Assembly: GCA_918807975.1 (NCBI GenBank)
Contig: OU964921.1
Coordinates: forward strand, 19,680,498-19,744,497
Source: Aplidium turbinatum
Lineage: Eukaryota > Chordata > Ascidiacea > Aplousobranchia > Polyclinidae
Direction of reading: 5' to 3'
DNA: 64,000 nt
The notes under the pieces were generated by a model. It saw only the letters and a list, made by a program, of their open reading frames with translations. It was not told the DNA's origin and made no database searches. Made by a program: the position numbers and the translations under genes. Each line of letters opens with the position of its first letter. Within the stretch, counting starts at the first letter, position 1. Shown here one piece after another: positions 1-9,939 of the stretch.

Positions 1-1652
1 CCGTAAAAAAACTTTCTTAGACAATTTTTAATGACGTTAGTTCCAAACTAAAAGAATTAGATAGTTTTCCAAAAAAAAAAAGTTTTTCACTGTATGAAAT
101 GGTTTTGAAAAATTTTTTTAAAAGATAATTTTTTTTCAATAATGTTCACTTTTAGTACGTAACAAAACTTTCTTAGACAATTTTTAATGACGTTCGTTCC
201 AAACTAAAAGAATTAGATAGTTTCGCAAAAAAAAATTATTTTTTACTGTATGAAATGTTTTTGAAAAATTTTTGAAAAATTTTTTTGAAAAGACAATTTT
301 TTTTCAATAATGTTCACTTTTAGTACGTAAATAAACTTTCTTAGACAATTTTTAATGACATTAGTTCCAAACTAAAAGAATTAGATAGTTTCGCAAAAAA
401 AAATTATTTTTCACTGTATGAAATGTCTTAGAAAAACTTCTGAAAAATTTCTTTGAAAAGACAATTTTTTTTCAATAATGTTCACTTTTAGTACGTAAAT
501 AAACTTTCTTAGACAATTTTTAATGACGTTGGTTCCAAACTAAAAGAATTAGATAGTTTCGCAAAAAAAAAATTATTTTTCACGGTATGAAATGTCTTGG
601 AAAAAGTTTTTTGAAAAGACAAGTTTTTTTCAATGATGTTCACTTTTAGTACGTAAAAAAACTTTCTTAGGCAATTTTTAATGACGTTAGTTCCAAACTA
701 AAAGAATTGGATAGTTTCACAAAAAAAATTATTTTTCACTGTATGAAATGTCTTAGAAAAGCTTTTGAAAAATTTTTTTGAAAACACAATTTTTTTTCAA
801 TAATGTTCACTTTTAGTACGTAAATAAACTTTCTTTGGCAATTTTTAATGACGTTAGTTCCAAACTAAACGAATTAGATAGTTTTGCAAAAAAAAAAAGT
901 TTTTCACTGTATGAAATGTTTTTAAAAAATTTTTTTGAAAAGACAATTTTTTTTCAATAATGTTCACTTTTAGTACGTTACAAAACTTCCTTAGACAATT
1001 TTTAATGACGTTAGTTCCAAACTAAAAGAATTAGATAGTTTCGCAAAAAAAAATTATTTTTCACTGTATGAAATGTCTTGGAAAAATTTCTGAAAAATTT
1101 CTTTGAAAAGACAATTTTTTTCAATAATGTTCACTTTTAGTACGTAAATAAACTTTCTTAGACAATTTTTAATGACGTTAGTTCCAAACTAAAAGAATTA
1201 GATAGTTTCGCAAAAAAAAATTATTTTTCACTGTATGAAATGTCTTAGAAAAATTTCTGAAAAATTTCTTTGAAAAGACAATTTTTTTTCAATAATGTTC
1301 ACTTTTAGTACGTAAATAAACTTTCTTAGACAATTTTTAATGATGTTAGTTCCAAACTAAAAGAATTAGATAGTTTCGCAAAAAAAAATTATTTTTCACT
1401 GTATGAAATGTCTTAGAAAAATTTTTTTGAAAAGACAATTTTTTTTCAATAATGTTCACTTTTAGTACGTAAATAAACTTTCTTAGACAATTTTTAATGA
1501 CGTTAGTTCCAAACTAAAAGAATTAGATAGTTTGCCAAAAAAAATTTATTTTTTACTGTATGAAATGTCTTAGAAAAATTTTTGAAAAATTTTTTTGAAA
1601 AGACAATTTTTTTTCAATAATGTTCACTTTTAGTTCGTAAATAAACTTTCTT
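1..1652 (+). repeat. Satellite block before the LINE, with hybrid monomers
   Basis: About ten monomers in the order q', r', s, a t/k hybrid, p, a q/x hybrid, a y-like monomer, a, a, b (157 bp), c, followed by the start of d, which is split by the LINE. The monomer starting near 493 has a t-type front (GACGTTGG) and a k-type rear (CACGGTATG, CAAG before the T run, CAATGATG). The monomer near 820 has a q-type front (CTTTGGCAA) and an x-type rear (TAGTTTTGC, TGTTTTTAAAA). These chimeras mark unequal-exchange joins. Nothing else is seen here. Confidence 0.9.
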
Positions 1653-1664
1653 AGACAATTTTTA
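1653..1664 (+). repeat. Left target-site duplication of the RTE LINE
   Basis: The 12-bp string agacaattttta is repeated exactly at 3577-3588 on the other side of the LINE. The uninterrupted d monomers near 6900, 13620, 16560, 25485 and 30565 read straight through this site with a single copy, so they serve as empty sites. The inner edge is uncertain by 1-2 bases because the element start also reads TA. Confidence 0.92.
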
Positions 1665-2298
1665 TAAAGAGTAGATGGGAAGAGTATGTAACAGAATTAT
1701 ATGATGATGATAGAACATGTATGCCTGAAATTACCAATAACGAAGGAGAAGAAATATTGATATCTGAAGTTGAGAAAGCCATTCAAGATCTGAAATGTAA
1801 TAAAGCTGCAGGAAAGGATAACATTTATCCAGAAATGCTAAAAGCACTCAATGGCATAAGTTTAAAACGCATACACAAATTATGTAATGAAATATATATG
1901 ACTGGATTTTTACCTAAAGAAATGAATGAAACTGTTTTTGTCAGACTACCAAAGAAGTCCAAAGCAAAGAACTGCAGTGATATAAAGAGTAGATGGGAAG
2001 AGTATGTAACAGAATTATATGATGATGATAGAACATGTATGCCTGAAATTACCAATAACGAAGGAGAAGAAATATTGATATCTGAAGTTGAGAAAGCCAT
2101 TCAAGATCTGAAATGTAATAAAGCTGCAGGAAAGGATAACATTTATCCAGAAATGCTAAAAGCACTCAATGGCATAAGTTTAAAACGCATACACAAATTA
2201 TGTAATGAAATATATATGACTGGATTTATACCTAAAGAAATGAATGAAACTGTTTTTGTCAGACTACCAAAGAAATCCAAAGCAAAGAACTGCAGTGA
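1663..2298 (+). repeat. 318-bp in-frame tandem duplication at the LINE 5' end
   Basis: Bases 1663-1980 and 1981-2298 are the same sequence. I noticed only two differences: TTTTTACC versus TTTATACC, and AAGAAGTCC versus AAGAAATCC. The unit is 318 bp, exactly 106 codons, so the frame stays open across it. It covers the linker before RT and the N-terminal RT segment, and ends just before FRTLSL. Copy 1 begins at the insertion junction itself, so both copies start at the same element position. Confidence 0.93.
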
Positions 2299-3571
2299 CT
2301 TTAGAACATTAAGTTTGATCAGTCATGTACTGAAAATTTTGTTGAGAATAATTTTATTAAGAAATCGAAAATCTATTGAGAATGAGGTTAGCATGACTCA
2401 AAGTGGATTTATAACTGGTAAAGGAACACGAGAGGGTATACTTAACTTCAGAACAATTTGTGAGAGTTACAATGCAGTAAATAAAGATGTATATGCATGT
2501 TTTATTGATTATGAGAAAGCATTTGATAGAGTTAACCATGAGAAACTGATTCATTGTTTGTCCAATATTGGTATGAATGGCAAAGACTTACGTTTTATTA
2601 TTAATTTGTACTGGAATCAAAAAGCATTTATTCGCATGGAAAAAGATTTATCTAAAGGAATTGATATCAAGCGTGGGGTACGCCAAGGATGTGTACTTTC
2701 TCCATGTCTTTTTAATTTATATACAGAAATGATTTTTCGATCAATTGATGATATGAAAGGAGTAAAAGTTGGTGGCTTGAATATAACAAATTTACGCTAT
2801 GCTGATGATACTGTTCTGTTGGCTGAATCACAAGAAGATCTTCAAGAAATATTGGACAATGTTAACTCAATTGGTAAAGAATTTAATATGAAAATTAACA
2901 CTAAAAAGACCAAATCAATGATAATCTCAAAATCACCAGACACCACAGTACTCCAAATTATAATTGACAATAAAATTATACAAAAAGTAAAATCTTTTTC
3001 ATATCTTGGTCATTTAATAACTGAAGATGGGAGGTGTGACCATGAAATTTTTAGACGGATAGAAATTGCAAGAACTACATTTGGAAAAATGAAAAATATT
3101 TTAACCAATCAACGTTTAAATTTATCAACTCGTCTCAGGATCTTAAAATGCTATATCTGGTCGACCCTATTATACAGTTCTGAAACTTGGACAATATCAC
3201 AAAAAATGGAGAAACGGATCGATGCCTTCGAGCTCTGGACATACAGGCAAATGTTAAAAATTTCATGGAAACAAAAAATCACTAACGATGAAGTACTCTC
3301 CAAATTCAATTCAAGCAAAATGCTCTTACAAACAGTCAAAAGAAGAAAATTGAAGTATTTCGGACACACAATAAGGCAAAATTCATTACAAAGATCATTA
3401 ATAGAAGGGAAGATAAACGGTAAAAGAAGTAAAGGCAGACCAAGAATGATTTGGACAACAAACATCACAAAATGGACAAAATTAAGTTATGAATGTGCAG
3501 TACGCACAGCTCATGGTCGAGAACAATGGCGCATTGTATCCAACCCTCCAGACGAGGAAGGAACAAAATGA
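1664..3571 (+). CDS. Reverse transcriptase of RTE LINE, N-terminally truncated
   Basis: RNA-directed DNA polymerase of a non-LTR retrotransposon, which would copy its RNA at a nicked chromosomal site. The frame is open from just inside the satellite (stop at 1652-1654) to TGA at 3569-3571; the first ATG is 1721, giving 616 residues. Numbering from that Met: residues 1-106 are repeated almost exactly by the following stretch (to 193, with L64 replaced by I); motif A is FIDYEKAFD at 261-269; GVRQGCVLSP is at 319-328; the catalytic YADD is at 360-363; FSYLGHLITEDGRC is at 426-439. The C-terminal part matches the BovB/RTE pattern remembered for the clade: RIDAFELW at 499-506, RRKLKYFGH at 541-549 and GKRSKGRPRMIW at 567-578. 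The endonuclease domain is absent and no promoter is visible, so a functional product is unlikely. RT identity is very secure; RTE clade is likely. Confidence 0.93.
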   Translation: MKSRWEEYVTELYDDDRTCMPEITNNEGEEILISEVEKAIQDLKCNKAAGKDNIYPEMLKALNGISLKRIHKLCNEIYMTGFLPKEMNETVFVRLPKKSKAKNCSDIKSRWEEYVTELYDDDRTCMPEITNNEGEEILISEVEKAIQDLKCNKAAGKDNIYPEMLKALNGISLKRIHKLCNEIYMTGFIPKEMNETVFVRLPKKSKAKNCSDFRTLSLISHVLKILLRIILLRNRKSIENEVSMTQSGFITGKGTREGILNFRTICESYNAVNKDVYACFIDYEKAFDRVNHEKLIHCLSNIGMNGKDLRFIINLYWNQKAFIRMEKDLSKGIDIKRGVRQGCVLSPCLFNLYTEMIFRSIDDMKGVKVGGLNITNLRYADDTVLLAESQEDLQEILDNVNSIGKEFNMKINTKKTKSMIISKSPDTTVLQIIIDNKIIQKVKSFSYLGHLITEDGRCDHEIFRRIEIARTTFGKMKNILTNQRLNLSTRLRILKCYIWSTLLYSSETWTISQKMEKRIDAFELWTYRQMLKISWKQKITNDEVLSKFNSSKMLLQTVKRRKLKYFGHTIRQNSLQRSLIEGKINGKRSKGRPRMIWTTNITKWTKLSYECAVRTAHGREQWRIVSNPPDEEGTK

Positions 3572-3576
3572 TGATG
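1665..3576 (+). mobile_element. 5'-truncated RTE-clade LINE (BovB-like) in the satellite
   Basis: This 1.9-kb insertion is flanked by a 12-bp direct repeat and ends in ATGATGATG, which fits target-primed insertion of an RTE-type non-LTR retrotransposon; short trinucleotide-like tails and very short 3' UTRs are known for that clade. It holds the reverse transcriptase and C-terminal region only. The apurinic-type endonuclease that precedes RT in complete RTE elements is missing, so the copy is strongly 5'-truncated. The reading frame is open to the end, suggesting a young insertion. Its 5' edge begins with a 318-bp tandem duplication. It sits in a d-type monomer and lies in the same orientation as the array is written here. 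Confidence 0.92.
3568..3576 (+). other. LINE 3' tail (ATG)3 overlapping the stop codon
   Basis: The element ends with three ATG repeats immediately before the right target-site duplication. The RT stop codon TGA (3569-3571) lies inside this tail, so the element has almost no 3' UTR. This is typical of RTE-like LINEs and supports the clade call. Confidence 0.75.
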
Positions 3577-3588
3577 AGACAATTTTTA
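3577..3588 (+). repeat. Right target-site duplication of the RTE LINE
   Basis: An exact second copy of the 12-bp agacaattttta seen at 1653-1664. The satellite resumes here in the d-type monomer (AATAACGTTAG, then GCAGAAAAAAATT and AATGCATGAAATG). Confidence 0.92.
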
Positions 3589-4117
3589 ATAACGTTAGTT
3601 CCAAACTAAAAGAATTAGATAGTTTCGCAGAAAAAAATTATTTTTTAATGCATGAAATGTCTTGGAAAAGTTTTTGAAAAACTTTTGAAAAAGACAATTT
3701 TTTTCAATAATGTTCACTTTAGTACGTAAAAAAACTTTCTTAGACAATTTTTAATGACGTTAGTTTCAAACTAAAAGAATTAGATTGTTTCGCAAAAAAA
3801 AATTATTTTTCACTGTATGAAATGTTTTAGAAAATTTTTGAAAAATTTTTTTGAAAAGACAATTTTTTTTCAATCATGTTCACTATTGGTACGTAAAAAA
3901 ACTTTCTTAGACAATTTTTAATGATGTTAGTTCCAAACTAAAAGAATTAGATAGTTTCGCAAAAAAAAAATTATTTTTCACTGTATGAAATGTCTTAGAA
4001 AAGTTTTTGAAAAATTTTTTTGAAAACACAAATTTTTTTCGATAATGTTCACTTTTAGTACGTAAAAAAACTTTCTTAGACAATTTTTAATGACGTTAGT
4101 TCCAAACTAAAAGAATT
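3589..4117 (+). repeat. Satellite: rest of d, then e and f monomers
   Basis: Three monomers link the LINE to the first complete type I HOR. The e monomer has TTAGTTTCAAAC and AGATTGTTTCGC; the next starts from CTATTGGTACG and has a CGATAATG end. No genes are seen. Confidence 0.9.
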
Positions 4118-7100
4118 GGATAGTTTCACAAAAAAAATTATTTTTCACTGTATGAAATGTCTTAGAAAAGCTTTTGAAAAATTTTTTTGAAAACACAATT
4201 TTTTTTCAATAATGTTCACTTTTAGTACGTAAATAAACTTTCTTTGGCAATTTTTAATGACGTTAGTTCCAAACTAAAAGAATTAGATAGTTTTCCAAAA
4301 AAAAAAAGTTTTTCACTGTATGAAATGGTTTTGAAAAATTTTTTTAAAAAGACAATTTTTTTTCAATAATGTTCACTTTTAGTACGTAACAAAACTTTCT
4401 TAGACAATTTTTAATGACGTTCGTTCCAAACTAAAAGAATTAGATAGTTTCGCAAAAAAAAATTATTTTTTACTGTATGAAATGTTTTTGAAAAATTTTT
4501 GAAAAATTTTTTTGAAAAGACAATTTTTTTTCAATAATGTTCACTTTTAGTACGTAAATAAACTTTCTTAGACAATTTTTAATGACGTTAGTTCCAAACT
4601 AAAAGAATTAGATAGTTTCGCAAAAAAAAATTATTTTTCACTGTATGAAATGTCTTAGAAAAACTTCTGAAAAATTTTTTTGAAAAGACAATTTTTTTTC
4701 AATAATGTTCACTTTTAGTACGTAAATAAACTTTCTTAGACAATTTTTAATGACGTTGGTTCCAAACTAAAAGAATTAGATAGTTTCGCAAAAAAAAATT
4801 ATTTTTCACTGTATGAAATGTCTTAGAAAAATTTCTGAAAAATTTCTTTGAAAAGACAATTTTTTTTCAATAATGTTCACTTTTAGTACGTAAATAAACT
4901 TTCTTAGACAATTTTTAATGACGTTAGTTCCAAACTAAAAGAATTAGATAGATTCGCAAAAAAAAATTATTTTTCACTGTATGAAATGTCTTAGAAAAAT
5001 TTCTGAAAAATTTCTTTGAAAAGACAATTTTTTTTCAATAATGTTCACTTTTAGTACGTAAATAAACTTTCTTAGACAATTTTTAATGATGTTAGTTCCA
5101 AACTAAAAGAATTAGATAGTTTCGCAAAAAAAAATTATTTTTCACTGTATGAAATGTCTTAGAAAAATTTCTGAAAAATTTCTTTGAAAAGACAATTTTT
5201 TTTCAATATTGTTCACTTTTAGTACGTAAAAGAACTTTCTTAGACAATTTTTAATGACGTTAGTTCCAAACTAAGGGAATTAGATAGTTTCGCAAAAAAA
5301 ATTTATTTTTCACTGTATGAAATGTCTTAGAAAAACTTTTGAAAAGTTTTTTTGAAAACACAATTTTTTTTCGATAATGTTCACTTTTAGTACGTAAAAA
5401 AACTTTCTTAGACAATTTTTAATGACGTTAGTTCCAAACTAAAAGAATTAGATAGTTTTGCAAAAAAAAAAAGTTTTTCACTGTATGAAATGTTTTTAAA
5501 AAATTTTTTTGAAAAGACAATTTTTTTTCAATAATGTTCACTTTTAGTACGTTACAAAACTTCGTTAGACAATTTTTAATGACGTTAGTTCCAAACTAAA
5601 AGAATTAGATAGTTTCGCAAAAAAAAATTATTTTTCACTGTATGAAATGTCCTTGAAAAATTTTTGAAAAATTTTTTTGAAAAGACAATTTTTTTTCAAT
5701 AATGTTCACTTTTAGTACGTAAATAAACTTTCTTAGACAATTTTTAATGACGTTAGTTCCAAACTAAAAGAATTAGATAGTTTCGCAAAAAAAAATTAAT
5801 TTTCACTGTATGAAATGTCTTAGAAAAATTTCTGAAAAATTTCTTTGATAAGACAATTTTTTTTCAATAATGTTCACTTTTAGTACGTAAAAAAACTTTC
5901 TTAGACAATTTTTAATGACGTTAGTTCCAAACTAAAAGAATTAGATAGTTTTCCAAAAAAAAAAAGTTTTTCACTGTATGAAATGGTTTTGAAAAATTTT
6001 TTTAAAAAGACAATTTTTTTTCAATAATGTTCACTTTTAGTACGTAACAAAACTTTCTTAGACAATTTTTAATGACGTTCGTTCCAAACTAAAAGAATTA
6101 GATAGTTTCGCAAAAAAAAATTATTTTTTACTGTATGAAATGTTTTTGAAAAATTTTTGAAAAATTTTGTTGAAAAGACAATTTTTTTTCAATAATGTTC
6201 ACTTTTAGTACGTAAATAAACTTTCTTAGACAATTTTTAATGACATTAGTTCCAAACTAAAAGAATTAGATAGTTTCGCAAAAAAAAATTATTTTTCACT
6301 GTATGAAATGTCTTAGAAAAACTTCTGAAAAATTTCTTTGAAAAGACAATTTTTTTTCAATAATGTTCACTTTTAGTACGTAAATAAACTTTCTTAGACA
6401 ATTTTTAATGACGTTAGTTCCAAACTAAAAGAATTAGATAGTTTCGCAAAAAAAAATTATTTTTCACTGTATGAAATGTCTTAGAAAAATTTCTGAAAAA
6501 TTTCTTTGAAAAGACAATTTTTTTTCAATAATGTTCACTTTTAGTACGTAAATAAACTTTCTTAGACAATTTTTAATGACGTTAGTTCCAAACTAAAAGA
6601 ATTAGATAGTTTCGCAAAAAAAAATTATTTTTCACTGTATGAAATGTCTTAGAAAAATTTCTGAAAAATTTCTTTGAAAAGACAATTTTTTTTCAAAAAT
6701 GTTCACTTTTAGTACGTAAATAAACTTTCTTAGACAATTTTTAATGACGTTAGTTCCAAACTAAAAGAATTAGATAGTTTGCCAAAAAAAATTTTATTTT
6801 TACTGTATGAAATGTCTTAGAAAAATTTTTGAAAAATTATTTTGAAAAGACAATTTTTTTTCAATAATGTTCACTTTTAGTTCGTAAATAAACTTTCTTA
6901 GACAATTTTTAATAACGTTAGTTCCAAACTAAAAGAATTAGATAGTTTCGCAGAAAAAAATTATTTTTTAATGCATGAAATGTCTTGGAAAAGTTTTTGA
7001 AAAACTTTTGAAAAAGACAATTTTTTTCAATAATGTTCACTTTAGTACGTAAAAAAACTTTCTTAGACAATTTTTAATGACGTTAGTTCCAAACTAAAAG

Positions 7101-7440
7101 AATTAGATTGTTTCGCAAAAAAAAATTATTTTTCACTGTATGAAATGTTTTAGAAAATTTTTAAAAAATTTTTTTGAAAAAACAATTTTTTTTCAATAAT
7201 GTTCACTATTGGTACGTAAAAAAACTTTCTTAGACAATTTTTAATGACATTAGTTCCAAACTAAAAGAATTAGATAGTTTCGCAAAAAAAAATTATTTTT
7301 CACTGTATGAAATGTCTTAGAAAAGTTTTTGAAAAATTTTTTTGAAAAAACAATTTTTTTTCAATAATGTTCACTTTTAGTACGTAAAAAAACTTTCTTA
7401 GACAATTTTTAATGACGTTAGTTCCAAACTAAAAGAATTG
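4118..7440 (+). repeat. Type I higher-order repeat, copy 1 (20 monomers, 3322 bp)
   Basis: From one GGATAG marker to the next the order is p q r s t u v w x y z q' r' s a a c d e f. Module I is the run t-z: GACGTTGG (t), TAGATTCGC (u), GATGTT with CAATATTG (v), the AAAGAAC start with AAGGGAATT (w), TAGTTTTGC with A11 (x), TTACAAAACTTCG and TCCTTG (y), and TTTGATAAGAC (z). No b monomer is present here, unlike copy 2. The boundaries are marker positions, not natural ends. Confidence 0.82.
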
Positions 7441-7665
7441 GATAGTTTCACAAAAAAAATTATTTTTCACTGTATGAAATGTCTTAGAAAAGCTTTTGAA
7501 AAATTTTTTTGAAAACACAATTTTTTTTCAATAATGTTCACTTTTAGTACGTAAATAAACTTTCTTTGGCAATTTTTAATGACGTTAGTTCCAAACTAAA
7601 AGAATTAGATAGTTTTCCAAAAAAAAAAAGTTTTTCACTGTATGAAATGGTTTTGAAAAATTTTT
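7441..7665 (+). repeat. Satellite: p monomer and front of q, up to the transposon
   Basis: The p monomer and the first part of a q monomer (CTTTGGCAA, TAGTTTTCC, GGTTTTG), which is cut at TTAA by the piggyBac-like element. Open frames here that run into the transposon are artefacts of the junction. Confidence 0.9.
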
Positions 7666-7669
7666 TTAA
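7666..7669 (+). repeat. Left TTAA target-site duplication
   Basis: TTAA directly precedes the CCCTTTGC terminus and recurs at 10912-10915. Removing the element and one TTAA restores the q-monomer sequence found uninterrupted near 4350, 12570 and 15520. Confidence 0.93.
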
Positions 7670-7727
7670 CCCTTTGCTTTTCAACGTTTTTTTGGAAGTT
7701 AACTGCTCAAGGGGGGGCCGTTTTTGG
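7670..7727 (+). repeat. Left terminal and sub-terminal inverted repeats
   Basis: The outer repeat is CCCTTTGCTTTTCAACG at 7670-7686. The inner repeat is CTCAAGGGGGGGCC followed by GTTTTTGG at 7706-7727. The inner one matches 10880-10901 on the opposite strand at 17 of 22 positions. These are the probable transposase recognition sequences. Confidence 0.8.
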
Positions 7728-9302
7728 ATCAAATTCAATCAGCTGTTACGAGTTATCCGCTGATGCTATTTCAACAGAAGTTGCACTGGTGTGAAAGCAA
7801 ATCATTTGTCTATAAGTTTGAAAAGTCATTATTTTAAAATTTTATATGTTAAACTTGATATTTCAATTTTTGCAAAGGTACCCAAAAACGACAATTTTGA
7901 TTTAACTTGCCGCCTTTAATTAACCGTGCTAATCCGATTTCATGCAAACTTCTAAATAACAAAGAGCTCGATCGAACGCACGAAGTGTGTGTGCGGTGTG
8001 CCGAATCATTGCATTGATTAGAATTTACGACTTGCGAGCAAATCTTATTGTAAGCTACTCACTGATTCTAAAATAGTTACAGTCAGAGTAATATTGTTAC
8101 ACGAATTTGAAAAAAACAAAACTGCGTTTGTTGTCTTACATTTTTATCCTAAACTAATGCATTCCGAAACTCATGGCTAGCTTCTAGTTTTATGGAACCA
8201 AATTTCTCATAAGTAACACCTTAGCCTGCTTGAATAGCTGTTTACATCTTCGTTTGTGTATTTTAGGTCTACAATTGAGTTTGTAGTATGAATATTTTTA
8301 GTAGAGAGAAGACAATTGAACAAGTTGTTGAAATAATCTGAAATTTCTAAGTTCAAATTAGGTGCTTTTGAAATTGTGGATTTGTGTCAAGTCGCATCAC
8401 AAATATCATGCAGGCCACATCATAAGTCATTTCGCTTACGGGTGTTTATAAACATGACTCATAAATTACATCCACAAAAAATACAGCATTTACATCAACA
8501 AAGCTAAGTTCGAAGCTCACTTTTTATTGAAGATTGTGTCAATCAATTTGAAAATACATTTTTAGTCAGCCAGCGTCGAAATAATGCAACAGCGAATTGA
8601 GGAACATGCGTAAACAAAGGAAATGTGAAATAACCCACAGTCAGCAAATCTACATAAATTTAACGTTTACAAATGTTGAATCAATGTAAAAGGACTGGAT
8701 TGCTGACTGGGTCCTTATTGTTTGAAGCACTAAAAATACGCGTAAAAGCGACAACGTCAGCAAGGCAGTGATTATGTTTCTGGCCAAAAAAAAATAACGT
8801 TTGACTTCAAAGATAAAAATGATTATAACGAAGCTTCAAAGTTTGTCGTAAAACATTTTACTGAGATACAATAAACATAATCATTTTGTGCCAGATTGTG
8901 AGAAGACTTCCTAGATTCTTTCCAACCATTTGCATGATTGCAAATTATTTTCTATAACTTTACATTGCTAAAAAATGGCTTCTTTGTTGAAACAACGTGG
9001 CTACAATTCTATAAAAAATTCTTAGGCCTACTACATTGAAGTAATGAAATGTTTTTTTGTGATTTTGCTGATGACGTTTTACAATATCCGAGAAGTAAAA
9101 AATAATAATGATGAATTATTTTACAAAACCGTGGTTTGCAAGTGCTTCACAAAAAATTGTTGGGGGAAAATTTACTATTAGACGTAAAATGTTTGTAAAA
9201 GAAAATTGTCGGTTTACGTATTTATAATGTTTATTGCGCTGTTATCGAATTATAAACTGCCTGTAGGCTATTGTCTACCTTTGTGGTTGCCGGCCAGCTT
9301 AG
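7728..9302. other. Transposon interior, left part: no gene recognised
   Basis: Single-copy DNA within the window. Stops are frequent in all frames and no transposase motif was recognised. There is a small inverted repeat: CCCACAGTCAGCAA at 8634-8647 against TTGCTGACTGGG at 8700-8711, a possible hairpin. The 14-mer ATGTTGAATCAATG occurs at 8673-8686 and again at 9880-9893. Confidence 0.6.
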
Positions 9303-9716
9303 AGCAGCATGCAAACTAAGCGTTTATGGTATTTGCATCGTGTTATGATTCTCGAAAATTTCCCACAAGGTCTTTATTTTTATCGTGATATTTTGTGCCT
9401 CTTCTGTCCTAAACTTGAAGTTATTGTGCAGCACTATCCACATCGGTTTTTAGACTCAGTCTTCATTGAAAATCTTTTGTGTGGTGCATCATTTCAAGTA
9501 GTGTCTTCCCCTAAACTGTTACACAAATCGCCCAGAACCAGGTTGATTATTATGTATCTTACAGCAGTTGAGAGCCCGTTATTGTATGTGTGGAATTATT
9601 ACTGTAGATGTCTGACTAAATTCATGCCAAAGTCGAGCAAATTCTGCTTTCGGGATCCTTGCCGTTATTTACTGTATTTTTTGTTGATAAGTTTAGGCAG
9701 CATTTTTCCAAGATAA
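9303..9716 (+). CDS. Unrecognised 135-residue open frame inside the transposon
   Basis: Open from just after an in-frame TAG at 9300-9302; first ATG at 9309, stop at 9714-9716. The product is rich in Leu, Tyr, Phe and Cys and ends in a hydrophobic stretch (CRYLLYFLLISLGSIFPR). I recognise no family and no transposase motif. The plus strand here is T-rich, which lowers stop-codon frequency, so the frame may be chance or the shadow of a decayed gene on the other strand. A host-gene fragment carried by the transposon is also possible. Confidence 0.15.
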   Translation, partial: SSMQTKRLWYLHRVMILENFPQGLYFYRDILCLFCPKLEVIVQHYPHRFLDSVFIENLLCGASFQVVSSPKLLHKSPRTRLIIMYLTAVESPLLYVWNYYCRCLTKFMPKSSKFCFRDPCRYLLYFLLISLGSIFPR

Positions 9717-9939
9717 ATGAAGACATCGGTATTGTTCGTCACTTAGATTTAGTTTTCTCAGCATTATTTATTCATTCTTTGATCCACTAGTTTGTCCCAC
9801 TTTTGGTATAATCGGATCGTTTATAAATGGCGGGTCTTCACAATAGCCGGCCTCTTATACATTGGCGCAACGTATTCAGATGTTGAATCAATGATGAAGA
9901 AAGCTGATTTGTTGTTTGTCTTATGTGACGCCTAAATTT
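9717..9939. other. Transposon interior between open frame and foldback
   Basis: Unique sequence with no recognised feature apart from the second copy of the 14-mer ATGTTGAATCAATG at 9880-9893. Confidence 0.5.

Noticed and set aside
1825-3468. Minus-strand open frames opposite the LINE reverse transcriptase
   Set aside because: Shadows of the real plus-strand coding sequence, which has clear RT motifs.
1665-3576. Processed host gene or LTR retroelement
   Set aside because: YADD-type RT with the BovB/RTE C-terminal pattern, no long terminal repeats, no integrase or protease, and a trinucleotide tail with a 12-bp target duplication all indicate a non-LTR LINE.
3489-3677. Open frame crossing from the LINE into the satellite
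   Set aside because: It is in a different frame from the reverse transcriptase and its end is satellite sequence; a junction artefact.
7544-7763. Two short open frames, one on each strand, at the left edge of the transposon
   Set aside because: They are translated satellite running into the transposon end; poly-A/T-coded Lys/Phe-rich peptides with no family resemblance.
9060-9790. Decayed piggyBac transposase on the minus strand of the transposon
   Set aside because: Some minus-strand peptide fragments looked faintly similar, but they were too short and too interrupted, and no catalytic residue context could be recognised. A BLASTX search would decide.
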